This document shows positions 44,494-51,425 of a DNA stretch of 64,000 nucleotides, piece by piece. The notes below the pieces were generated by a model that ran no database searches, had not been told where the DNA came from, and saw only the letters and a list, made by a program, of their open reading frames with translations. The position numbers and the translations under genes were made by a program. The DNA is from Chloroflexota bacterium (GTDB taxonomy: Bacteria > Chloroflexota > Chloroflexia > Chloroflexales > Herpetosiphonaceae). Location: the NCBI GenBank assembly GCA_020161265.1, contig JAIUOC010000007.1, positions 62,001 through 126,000 of the forward strand, written 5' to 3'. Each line of letters begins with the position of its first letter. The stretch's first letter is position 1.

Positions 44494-45201
44494 CTATTGG
44501 CCCTCTTTGGGCGCAGGTTGGGCATAACGAAATTCAGGTTGGTTGCTGACTCGCGGCATGGTAATCACGTTGGTTGGCTCAATCGTAATATCAACCCCAT
44601 CAATTTCGTTCCAAATCCGCAACAGACCACCAACCCGATTCAATGCGCCCATCAAGGTTTCTTTATCGCCAATTGCTTGAATTGTGTAGGGTGCGTGTTG
44701 GATTTGGCCGTCAAGATACAATTCAGCATTGTCATCTTCTTCGATGCGAGTTCGCGCCACAATCCGCCGCCCGTTGATCGCAATTGCTTCGCCGCTGGCA
44801 TTGCGCACTTCATTGGTCAGGGCAATCACATCGGCAGCTCGCAGGGGATAATTAATGGTAATTGTGACCCCGCCGCCTTGGACTTGCACCGCGCCAGTAT
44901 GCAATTTATAACGATTCAAATCGTTGGCCAATTGATCAAGCGTGCTGGTGCCATTCGATTGAGTGCGGCGATAATCTTCATTTTGCTGGCGCAAGGCAAT
45001 AATTTCGCGTTCAGTAGCCGCATTACGATCGATCAAGCTAATCATTAATTCGGCACGTTGCTCAGGCGAAAGCTTAACCACATCGTTGGCAATATTTTCA
45101 TAGGTGCGCAGTTGGGTCACTACCGCAAAGCCAATCAACATACACATCAAGGTCAACAAGCTTTGGCGCAAAATCCCTCGTCGAATGCGAAAGCGGCTCA
45201 T
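44494..45201 (-). CDS. DUF881 family protein (second of a pair)
   Basis: A 235-residue protein with one N-terminal transmembrane helix (SLLTLMCMLIGFAVVTQL), a coiled-coil stretch (about 45-85) and a DUF881 domain. The domain includes GGGVTITINYPLRAAD, ALTNEVRNASGEAIAINGRRI, and APYTIQAIGDKETLMGAL. DUF881 proteins in Gram-positive bacteria often sit near division or sporulation genes, but no molecular function is known to me. Its ATG overlaps the stop of the other DUF881 gene, giving a tandem duplicate that is translationally coupled. Sequence identity between the two is low, so the duplication is old. Confidence 0.88.
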   Translation of the reverse strand: MSRFRIRRGILRQSLLTLMCMLIGFAVVTQLRTYENIANDVVKLSPEQRAELMISLIDRNAATEREIIALRQQNEDYRRTQSNGTSTLDQLANDLNRYKLHTGAVQVQGGGVTITINYPLRAADVIALTNEVRNASGEAIAINGRRIVARTRIEEDDNAELYLDGQIQHAPYTIQAIGDKETLMGALNRVGGLLRIWNEIDGVDITIEPTNVITMPRVSNQPEFRYAQPAPKEGQ

Positions 45202-45947
45202 GGCGCAACCTCCAGATGGCGATTGGCCAAGGGGCCAGTGTAGGCCGGCACTTGCACTTGAGCTTTTTGCTTAACATCGACACCGATGCCAAATTCGCGC
45301 TGGCGATTCCATAAATCGCTGAGCAAGGGCGAATTACTGGCGGCATTAGCTAGGGTGTTGGGGTCGCCGATTGCGCGAATCGTAAACGGCGGAGCCATCA
45401 ACTCTTGGTTGATCAAAATCGTTGAGCCAACACAATAGATCGAGGTTTGATCGGTGATGCGCTGATCGTTGATCGAAATTGCCTCAGCGCCGTTGCTCCA
45501 CAGCACACCAACCAAGGTCACAAGCTGTTGCTGATGGATGATATAGCGATTCACGTCGGCAACTTCATCGGGCAACGAATTGGCATTGCTATCGTTGAGG
45601 GTCACAACCACGCCCGGCCCGCGCATCGCCACCAAGGCCGCCAATTGTTGCTGCTGATCGATTTGAGTGCGAATTTCTTCAAAATTGCTTTGGCTGGAGG
45701 TTGATTGTTGTTGCAACTCAGCTTGTTCATCGCGTAAACGGCTGAGTTCAGCATTTAATTCTTGCTGATGCTCACGCAGCGTACCGATGCGATCGACGCT
45801 TAGACTAGCTGAGCTATTGCGCGAACTACTACTACTCGAAAGTGCCACTTGGGGTCGTACCGACATGAGCATGCCGACAAACAACCCACCAAAGAGCAAA
45901 GCGAACAGCGACAAAATGGCACGATGCTGAGGTAATAGTTGACGCAT
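45198..45947 (-). CDS. DUF881 family protein (first of a pair)
   Basis: A 249-residue paralog of the next gene. An N-terminal helix (AILSLFALLFGGLFVGMLM) anchors it, a Ser-rich stretch and coiled coil (about 35-85) follow, and the DUF881 domain covers about 90-235. Conserved blocks include GPGVVVTLNDSN, LVGVLWSNGAEAISINDQRI and APPFTIRAIGDPNTL. It is 15 bases after the lipoprotein gene. A tethered coiled coil plus DUF881 suggests an envelope scaffold facing outside; that is inference. Confidence 0.88.
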   Translation of the reverse strand: MRQLLPQHRAILSLFALLFGGLFVGMLMSVRPQVALSSSSSSRNSSASLSVDRIGTLREHQQELNAELSRLRDEQAELQQQSTSSQSNFEEIRTQIDQQQQLAALVAMRGPGVVVTLNDSNANSLPDEVADVNRYIIHQQQLVTLVGVLWSNGAEAISINDQRITDQTSIYCVGSTILINQELMAPPFTIRAIGDPNTLANAASNSPLLSDLWNRQREFGIGVDVKQKAQVQVPAYTGPLANRHLEVAP

Positions 45948-45962
45948 AGGTGCTCCCGCAGA

Positions 45963-46427
45963 CTATGGCTCGACGCGGATGGTAAATTCACGCGTATTAT
46001 TGCTAGTCAGAGTTTCTTGGCTTAGTGGTTCAGCCCGCACAATCAGGCTATAAACATCAGCGTTGGCTGGTATCGCTCCCTCAGGCTCGATCCGCACAAC
46101 CAAGATTTGGCCTGGAGCCAATTCGGTCACGCTTCTACTACCACTGAGCATAAGTATATCATCACTACTGCGGCGCAAACGCGCATTAAGCTTAATATTG
46201 TAGGCGGTTAGCAGGCCACGATTCTCCAAAGCCACTAAAACCGCATATTTATCGCTAATTGGCAAGCGCGAACCTTGCAATGCCGGGTCGAAATCGACGC
46301 TGACCACCGCAACATCATAATCATCACTAGCGACTGATTCTGGCGGGGCGGGCTTGGGTTCGACGGCAATTTGGCCACAACCAACCAATAAAAACAGACA
46401 CCACGTGAATAATTTAAGCCGTTGCAT
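45963..46427 (-). CDS. Predicted lipoprotein with CARDB-like domain
   Basis: A 154-residue protein. Start ATG at 46427 is preferred over one 18 bases earlier, because GGAGG lies five bases before it. The signal sequence LKLFTWCLFLLVGC places the lipobox cysteine near residue 17. The mature domain (about 35-154) is beta-rich, with YAVLVALENRGLLTAYNIKL and VRAEPLSQETLTSNNTREF, like the CARDB/APHP adhesion-type fold. It lies between isopentenyl phosphate kinase and the two DUF881 genes and is probably exposed on the outer face of the membrane. Confidence 0.78.
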   Translation of the reverse strand: MQRLKLFTWCLFLLVGCGQIAVEPKPAPPESVASDDYDVAVVSVDFDPALQGSRLPISDKYAVLVALENRGLLTAYNIKLNARLRRSSDDILMLSGSRSVTELAPGQILVVRIEPEGAIPANADVYSLIVRAEPLSQETLTSNNTREFTIRVEP

Positions 46428-46476
46428 AAAAACCTCCAAAGGCATGGCAGATCATAATTGATCAGCAAGCAGGGCA

Positions 46477-47280
46477 TTAATCAAGCTTGATGATCGTGCC
46501 AGGGCCATTTAATTGTCCTGATAACGCAGATTGCAACTGTTGAGGACCACAAATCCAAATTTCAAGCTGCGGCGCTTGTTGGACTAATTGCCACATTGCT
46601 TCAACTTTATTGCGCATGCCTCCGGTGACATCAACGCCATGCGAGCCACCGAGCCGAGCAATAATGGTAGCGTAGTTTGTCCGATTAATCAAAGGAATTG
46701 GGTGAGCATCGGCGTGTTGGCGGGGGTCGGCATCATAGACGGCCTGTTCGCCAAGTAGGATGATTTGGGTTGGCTGGAGTGGGCCAACCAAGGCACTAAA
46801 AATCCGTTCGGTCGAGGCGATCGTACAACCTTGGGCGGCATCAAGCAAGACATCGCCATAAATCACCGGAATCGTTCCAGCAGCCAACAAGGTCGCGAGC
46901 GTTTGACTACCAATTTGTTGAATCTCGCCAGCATGAGCCAGGCTTGAGGCCATCGGTTGAATGCCAATCGCGGGTAAATCGGCATCCAAACAAGCGCCAA
47001 CCACCGCGCGATTGAGCCGTGCCATGGCATCGGCAACCCGTGCCACGCCCCACCAGCTTTGTTCGTTGATAATGCCTTGGGCAGTTTGATAGCGTTCAGC
47101 CCAATAATGGCCAAACGAGCCACCGCCATGGCCCAGCAAGATCGGCTGGTTAGGATACGCTTGTCGCCAAGCCGATAAATCGGTCACAACCTGCTTGAGC
47201 GTTTGATCGACCAAACGTTCGGCGGTGGTTTTATCGGTCAACATCGAGCCGCCAAGTTTGATAAAAATAGGCTTATTCAT
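46477..47280 (-). CDS. ipk: Isopentenyl phosphate kinase
   Basis: A 267-residue amino-acid-kinase-fold enzyme that phosphorylates isopentenyl phosphate to isopentenyl diphosphate. Diagnostic features are the N-terminal IKLGGSMLTDK, GHGGGSFGH (50-58, with His58 expected to bind the phosphate) and IPVIYGDVLLD. The stretch GGMRNKVEAMWQL and the closing GPGTIIKL are also typical. IPK defines the alternative mevalonate branch first known in archaea. It has been shown to act with mevalonate-5-phosphate decarboxylase in the Chloroflexota member Roseiflexus, so its presence here fits. No other mevalonate gene is in the window. The start overlaps the upstream zinc-ribbon gene by eight bases. Confidence 0.9.
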   Translation of the reverse strand: MNKPIFIKLGGSMLTDKTTAERLVDQTLKQVVTDLSAWRQAYPNQPILLGHGGGSFGHYWAERYQTAQGIINEQSWWGVARVADAMARLNRAVVGACLDADLPAIGIQPMASSLAHAGEIQQIGSQTLATLLAAGTIPVIYGDVLLDAAQGCTIASTERIFSALVGPLQPTQIILLGEQAVYDADPRQHADAHPIPLINRTNYATIIARLGGSHGVDVTGGMRNKVEAMWQLVQQAPQLEIWICGPQQLQSALSGQLNGPGTIIKLD

Positions 47281-47668
47281 CGCGAATGATCAAACGCTCC
47301 ACAACATGGCGACGCAAGGTTCCCTGTTCATCAAACTCTTGCCACTCACGTTGGCGCAAAAAGACCCGTTGCGCGGCAGCAGGTTTAGTTGCCAAGCTGG
47401 TGGTTGGTGCTGCGGCAGGTTTTTGGCGCTTGCTCAACAAATTCGAGCCAAGATCGACGGCCAACGCTGCCAAGCCAAGTGCCACCGACTTCGCCACGGG
47501 ACTGCGCAAAATCGGCGATTGGCGCAGGCGCGTCGTCAAGCTGGTTGAAGCCTTGGTTGCGAGGCTAGTCGTCGTGGTTGGTTGGGCAAGGTCGGCCCCA
47601 CACCCAGCACAATGAGTTTGGTCGAGGCTATTGCCAGTTTGGCACTGCCAACATGGTCGTTCAAGCAT
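47273..47668 (-). CDS. Zinc-ribbon protein of unknown function
   Basis: A 131-residue protein with an N-terminal C4 zinc ribbon (CWQC...CAGC, residues 6-23). A Thr/Ser-rich linker, a small hydrophobic segment (AKSVALGLAALAVDLGSNLL, possibly membrane-associated) and a basic, charged C-terminal beta domain (FLRQREWQEFDEQGTLRRHV) follow. An excellent ribosome-binding site (AAGGAGG, six bases from ATG) is partly enclosed in a hairpin. It overlaps isopentenyl phosphate kinase and so is translationally coupled to it. No function assignable. Confidence 0.75.
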   Translation of the reverse strand: MLERPCWQCQTGNSLDQTHCAGCGADLAQPTTTTSLATKASTSLTTRLRQSPILRSPVAKSVALGLAALAVDLGSNLLSKRQKPAAAPTTSLATKPAAAQRVFLRQREWQEFDEQGTLRRHVVERLIIRDE

Positions 47669-47671
47669 AAG

Positions 47672-47690
47672 CCACCTCCTTCACAGGTGG
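47672..47690 (-). promoter_or_regulatory. Hairpin enclosing a strong ribosome-binding site
   Basis: On the minus strand CCACCT (47690-47685) can pair with AGGTGG (47677-47672). The latter is the 3' half of the AAGGAGGTGG ribosome-binding site of the zinc-ribbon gene. A TACAAT -10 candidate lies just upstream (47700-47695), so the hairpin would form near the 5' end of a short leader. Confidence 0.4.
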
Positions 47691-47778
47691 TACTATTGTA
47701 CTAGAAATCTGGCAACACAATGTTGGGGCTAGATGAGAGTCAAGTATCAAGCCACAAACCTGAAGCTGAGGCTTATTT

Positions 47779-48006
47779 TTAGGATGCCGATCCGTTTGCC
47801 ACAGGCTTGGGATGGCCTTCAGCATCAAAATGGGCTTTGGTGCGTTGCTCAACGGTCGCTCGCGGCAGCATCACTTTATGTTCACAGGTCAGGCAGCGCA
47901 AGCCGATATCGGCTCCTAAGCGTGTGACCCGCCAACGATAGCCGCCACACGGATGCGGCTTGCGCAATTGCACAATATCATCAAGCGCTAAATCTAAGCG
48001 TGCCAC
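47779..48006 (-). CDS. DUF951 family protein
   Basis: A 75-residue conserved protein. The DUF951 pattern is clear: DIVQLRKPHPCGGYRWRVTR, GADIGLRCLTC and HKVMLPR. The cysteines (one in PHPCG and the CLTC pair) suggest metal binding. It starts at GTG with GAGG six bases before it and follows the kinase-like gene by three bases. DUF951 is widespread in Gram-positives next to translation or replication genes; function is not known. Confidence 0.9.
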   Translation of the reverse strand: MARLDLALDDIVQLRKPHPCGGYRWRVTRLGADIGLRCLTCEHKVMLPRATVEQRTKAHFDAEGHPKPVANGSAS

Positions 48007-48009
48007 AGC

Positions 48010-48969
48010 TTACCTCGCTTGCTGTTGGGCAAAAGCCGCTAGGGCAGCCGCAAGATCAACGGTTGCTACGCCTTCAGCAAGCACTTGGACTTGCCATTGC
48101 TCGCCTGCCCGCGCCATCCATTCGCGCTCACCATCAAGGGCAATCGCGCCGCTGCGTAACGCAATTCGCTCGCCAGCAGCTAAATAGTTGGATTCCGCCA
48201 AGGCTACGGGTGTGATCAGGCCTGGGGCGATTGGCACGTTGATCGTGCGCCCAGCGCCCAATAATACATGGACTGCTTGGGCATCAGCAGGCACAACACC
48301 ACAATGGCCGCCAATCGCCGAAAGCCCAACCGTGCCTGGAGTTAAACGGGTAGTAACAACCTGTTGCACCTTGCTAATTTCCCAGACTGCTCGCCCACCT
48401 AGGCTATCGGCAACGCTGGCTACATCAACCAACGCGAGATCAAGCAATTCTTGGTTACGATAAATTTCGAGCAAGGCATGGCGTGTCACTGCCTCAGGCG
48501 CGAAACAGGCTACGCTTCCTGCCGCCAAGCCTGCCAAAGTTGGCTCGATCGTTTGGGGAAAGGCGTTGTTAGTTCCGGTTGATAAGGCTAAAATCGGAAT
48601 TGAGCGCGAGCCTTTGACCGCAGCCCGAGCCGTGCCATCGCCACCAAGCGTCATCAAACAGCTAACGCCATGCTGTTCGGCCAAACGCGCAGCCAAGGTT
48701 GTATCATCAGCGTGATCGTGCCATTCGCCCTCGAATGGCAACAAGCGAAACGGCAATTGTTGGCGCTCGGCAGCGTTGCGCACAATTCCAGCATGATCAG
48801 GCAAATACCAAACTTCTTGCACAGGCGTGGCCGCCAAGCCTTGTAACCCCCGCCGCACAATACTAGTTTTTTCGTTATTCGAGACACTCGAGGCATGGCT
48901 GACCACCCGTCGAATATCTTTACTTGAAGCTGGATTGGCAATAATTGCAACACGGGTCATAAATAGCAA
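48010..48969 (-). CDS. ATP-NAD/AcoX-like kinase family protein
   Basis: A 319-residue protein of the NAD kinase/diacylglycerol kinase superfamily, AcoX-like subgroup. Seen are RVAIIANPASSKDIRR at the N-terminus, MTLGGDGTARAAVKG as the nucleotide-binding loop, LALSTGTNNAFP, and a C-terminal LRSGAIALDGEREW beta domain. AcoX-like proteins are often encoded with acetoin or 2-oxoacid dehydrogenase genes, but none are here, and the substrate is unknown. Two starts are possible: TTG at 48969, with GGAG five bases away, or ATG at 48960, too far from that site. The TTG is given. It is the first gene of a run of seven on the minus strand. Confidence 0.82.
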   Translation of the reverse strand: MLFMTRVAIIANPASSKDIRRVVSHASSVSNNEKTSIVRRGLQGLAATPVQEVWYLPDHAGIVRNAAERQQLPFRLLPFEGEWHDHADDTTLAARLAEQHGVSCLMTLGGDGTARAAVKGSRSIPILALSTGTNNAFPQTIEPTLAGLAAGSVACFAPEAVTRHALLEIYRNQELLDLALVDVASVADSLGGRAVWEISKVQQVVTTRLTPGTVGLSAIGGHCGVVPADAQAVHVLLGAGRTINVPIAPGLITPVALAESNYLAAGERIALRSGAIALDGEREWMARAGEQWQVQVLAEGVATVDLAAALAAFAQQQAR

Positions 48970-49030
48970 CCAATCTCCAAAATTGATCTACGAAGGGGTC
49001 AGAGTTGAAATCGTAACGATTCTAGGTATC

Positions 49031-49166
49031 TACCCCTAGCCCTTGATCCATGATTCCCTTATCCTCCTAACTCTGAACCCTAGTCCTTAATCCCTAACCC
49101 CGCTTCTACATTTCGTGGTTCTCTACACCTCTAGCCCCTAGCCCCTAATCCCTGACCTCTGACCCC
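49031..49166 (+). repeat. Degenerate C-rich heptamer array, copy 2
   Basis: The last part (49132-49166) is five heptamers in register (TAGCCCC twice, TAATCCC, TGACCTC, TGACCCC). The earlier part (49068-49101) holds TAACTCT, a six-base unit, TAGTCCT, TAATCCC and TAACCCC. The element belongs to the family seen at 33878 and 60634. AGGGGTCAGAG at 48994 is complementary to CTCTGACCCCT at 49157, so the ends can pair. Confidence 0.65.
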
Positions 49167-49170
49167 TCGT

Positions 49171-49434
49171 TTACTTTTGCAACTTGCGTAACAAGGCAGG
49201 AATATTAGGATAAAAGCCAACGCCCAACAATGGCGGCGCAACTGGGCTACCCTCAGCATTCCAGTAGCGTTGGCGCAGATCATGGCCATTTGGCAGACGC
49301 AGGCTATAGGGAACGCCCAAGACTTTGCCTTCCCCAACCCGCAACCCGCGTGGCTGCGAAAATTCTTTGAAAATCGCGCCAAGCAACAAACTAATTCCCG
49401 AGAGAATGATCGTTCGACGAAGCCATGGTTTCAT
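49171..49434 (-). CDS. Small membrane-anchored protein, DUF5808-like
   Basis: An 87-residue protein with a single N-terminal hydrophobic helix (TIILSGISLLLGAIFKEF). A compact domain with LGVPYSLRLPNGHDLRQRYW, N, and a final GVGFYPNIPALL follows, resembling DUF5808 (GVPYD-R-P ... R-WN ... G-G-x-N pattern). The start at 49434 follows AGGAG by six bases; a GTG three bases upstream is the alternative. It is the last gene of an operon with a permease and a TIGR03943 protein. Function unknown. Confidence 0.72.
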   Translation of the reverse strand: MKPWLRRTIILSGISLLLGAIFKEFSQPRGLRVGEGKVLGVPYSLRLPNGHDLRQRYWNAEGSPVAPPLLGVGFYPNIPALLRKLQK

Positions 49435-49452
49435 CACAAACTCCTCATACGA

Positions 49453-50148
49453 TTATGGATACAAATATGGCGAGCTAGGCATTTCGATTGAGACTAAAGT
49501 GCCAGCAATTTGGGGCACAATCGAGCCATTAATTTCGGCTGGCACAAAGGTTCCTTCAACTCGCACCCATTGATCATTGCTAAAATCTGCGCCATTGGTC
49601 GCTTTCACTCGCAACGACAGGGCCGTGCCATCGGCGGTGCAGCAGGTCACGACGTAGCGCCCAACCAGCACTTCATCGGCAGGCAAATCGGGCGTGCGAT
49701 AGACAAAGCCTTCAAAAGCTGCCTGCTTATTGCGCAATACTTCGAGATCACTCTGACGCACTGCGGTCGTCCATTCGAGCAATGTCCAGCTTTTGCTATC
49801 ATCGGATAAGTTGGTTTTCCAGCGTGCTAGCAAATTATCGCTCGAATTGGCATTCAAGGCCTTGCCCGAAACCAAATTTGCCCCCAGCGGGCGGGCAGGC
49901 ACAAGCAACGCAAAGGCCACTGGAATGGTCAATAATGCCAACATGCGTTTGGGAATAGCTGGCGCTTTGGTCAAGGCCATGCCAACTGCCGCCAACAATA
50001 GCACGACCGCCGTGGCAACTAATAAGCCAGTATAACGTGGGTGAATATACAAATTCAAGCGGTTGGTTTGCCACTTGTAGATAATCATGGCTCCCAGCCC
50101 GAACATTACTCCAACCGAGAGCCAGCGCTCAAGCACCTGACGTTGCAT
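49453..50148 (-). CDS. TIGR03943 family putative permease subunit
   Basis: A 231-residue membrane protein. Three N-terminal helices (WLSVGVMFGLGAMIIYKW, LLVATAVVLLLAAVGMAL, and MLALLTIPVAFALLVP) lead to a soluble, OB-like extracytoplasmic domain. That domain has VLVGRYVVTCCTADGTALSL and QWVRVEGTFVPAEINGSIVP, typical of TIGR03943/DUF1980. These proteins pair with YraQ/DUF318 permeases, and the partner is the gene eight bases upstream. The C-C pair in VVTCC is conserved as I recall it. The transported species is not established. Confidence 0.88.
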   Translation of the reverse strand: MQRQVLERWLSVGVMFGLGAMIIYKWQTNRLNLYIHPRYTGLLVATAVVLLLAAVGMALTKAPAIPKRMLALLTIPVAFALLVPARPLGANLVSGKALNANSSDNLLARWKTNLSDDSKSWTLLEWTTAVRQSDLEVLRNKQAAFEGFVYRTPDLPADEVLVGRYVVTCCTADGTALSLRVKATNGADFSNDQWVRVEGTFVPAEINGSIVPQIAGTLVSIEMPSSPYLYP

Positions 50149-50156
50149 CATTCACC

Positions 50157-51233
50157 TCAGATCAAAACAACATAGCTGATCAAGCCAGCAATAATCGCAA
50201 ATAAAGCCGCCAGCACAACCATCGCCAACACCGCTGAGCGACGGAAGGTGGTGGTCAGCATCAAGGTGCTTTTAATATCAATCATCGGGCCAAAGACCAA
50301 AAAGGCCATAACCGCACCAGGATGGAACAAGCCAAGGAACGATAAGGCTAAAAAGGCATCAACCGTGGAACAAACTGAAAGCAGCACTGCCACCAACATC
50401 AAGACCACAATCCCCAACAATGGAGCAAAAAAGCCGATACCGCTATCATTCAGGGTGAGCAAGGCCGATTGGGGGATGAAGGTTTGCATGGTCGCTGCCA
50501 GCAACGAACCCATCACCAAATATTGGGCCATTTCAAAAAATTCAACGCTGCCATGGGCAATCAAGCCGGCCAAACGCCCCTTGGGTTGTTCATGGGAATG
50601 GTCGCAAGCACCATGGTCATGGTCGCAATGGCTATGATCATGCTCAACATCGGGAGTTAGGGCAAGCGGGGTTAAAATTGCTTCGCGTTTAATTCCAGCC
50701 CCAATAATCAAGCCTATGGTTAAGGCGATGATAATTGTAAAACCAACCCGCGCCAAGGCCCAACGCACATCGCCAAAGGCAATCGAAGTTGAAATCAGCA
50801 CAATCGGGTTGACCACAGGAGCAGCTAAGGCAAAGGCGATCCCCATTGAGGCTGGTGCGCCTTTACGCAGCAAACGCCGACTGGTTGGAATCGCCCCACA
50901 CTCGCAGACTGGAAACAATAAGCCCAAGAGTGAGCCAAAAATTGAAGCTCCAAAGGCATTTTGCGGCACGAAGCTGGCCAAATGCTGCGGCTTGACAAAC
51001 TCGCCAATTAAGACCGAAACAATCACCCCAGCACTCAAAAAGGGCAAGGCTTCGATAAAAATCCCTTGAAAGGTGGTGACTAAGCCTTGAAGTTTGTTGG
51101 TTAATGGGGCTAAATTGCTTGGTACGAGCCAGCCACTGGCCAGCCACAGCCCTAAAATGCCAATCAACGGCGCGAAAAACAGTAGCCATTTGCGTTGGGT
51201 TTTGGGTTGAACATCGACACTGACAACAGCCAT
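50157..51233 (-). CDS. DUF318/YraQ (ArsP-like) permease with His-rich loop
   Basis: A 358-residue permease with about eight or nine membrane helices. The signature VCECGAIPTSRRLLRKGAP and the APVVNPIV motif identify the DUF318/YraQ family; a second motif VCSTVDAFLAL lies in the other half. A cytoplasmic or external loop near residue 205 is very rich in His, Asp and Cys (DHSHCDHDHGACDHSHEQPK), suggesting metal binding. The long upstream frame is not used: ATG at 51233 has GAGG ahead. Together with the next gene it forms a conserved two-gene unit; the metal loop suggests divalent cations or a thiol-reactive metal, but the substrate is not known. Confidence 0.87.
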   Translation of the reverse strand: MAVVSVDVQPKTQRKWLLFFAPLIGILGLWLASGWLVPSNLAPLTNKLQGLVTTFQGIFIEALPFLSAGVIVSVLIGEFVKPQHLASFVPQNAFGASIFGSLLGLLFPVCECGAIPTSRRLLRKGAPASMGIAFALAAPVVNPIVLISTSIAFGDVRWALARVGFTIIIALTIGLIIGAGIKREAILTPLALTPDVEHDHSHCDHDHGACDHSHEQPKGRLAGLIAHGSVEFFEMAQYLVMGSLLAATMQTFIPQSALLTLNDSGIGFFAPLLGIVVLMLVAVLLSVCSTVDAFLALSFLGLFHPGAVMAFLVFGPMIDIKSTLMLTTTFRRSAVLAMVVLAALFAIIAGLISYVVLI

Positions 51234-51298
51234 GGGGACACCTCGTTGGTTCGACTGCTGCCATGATACCCGAAAACGTTGTACATGAAAACAGCTCG

Positions 51299-51424
51299 CT
51301 TGATCCACGAGGCACACGAAACCACGAAGGGCACGAAGATCGCTAAGTTTAGTTAATATGGTTTTTGGAATTAAAGCCATTCCAAGCATCCAACCAACCC
51401 AACCTTCGTGCCCTTCGTGGATCA
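51299..51424. repeat. Dispersed CCACGAA-type repeat, copy 2, arranged as an inverted repeat
   Basis: CCACGAAGGGCACGAAG (51322-51338) is perfectly inverted at 51404-51420, with 65 bases between. An outer TGATCCACGA (51301) matches TCGTGGATCA (51415-51424). The element fills the gap between the FG-GAP gene's stop and the permease promoter region; it could also form a long terminator hairpin. Confidence 0.7.
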
Positions 51425-51425
51425 T

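Noticed and set aside
51234..51425. 64-residue N-terminal extension of the DUF318 permease
   Set aside because: It would translate the inverted intergenic repeat; a good start with GAGG lies at 51233.
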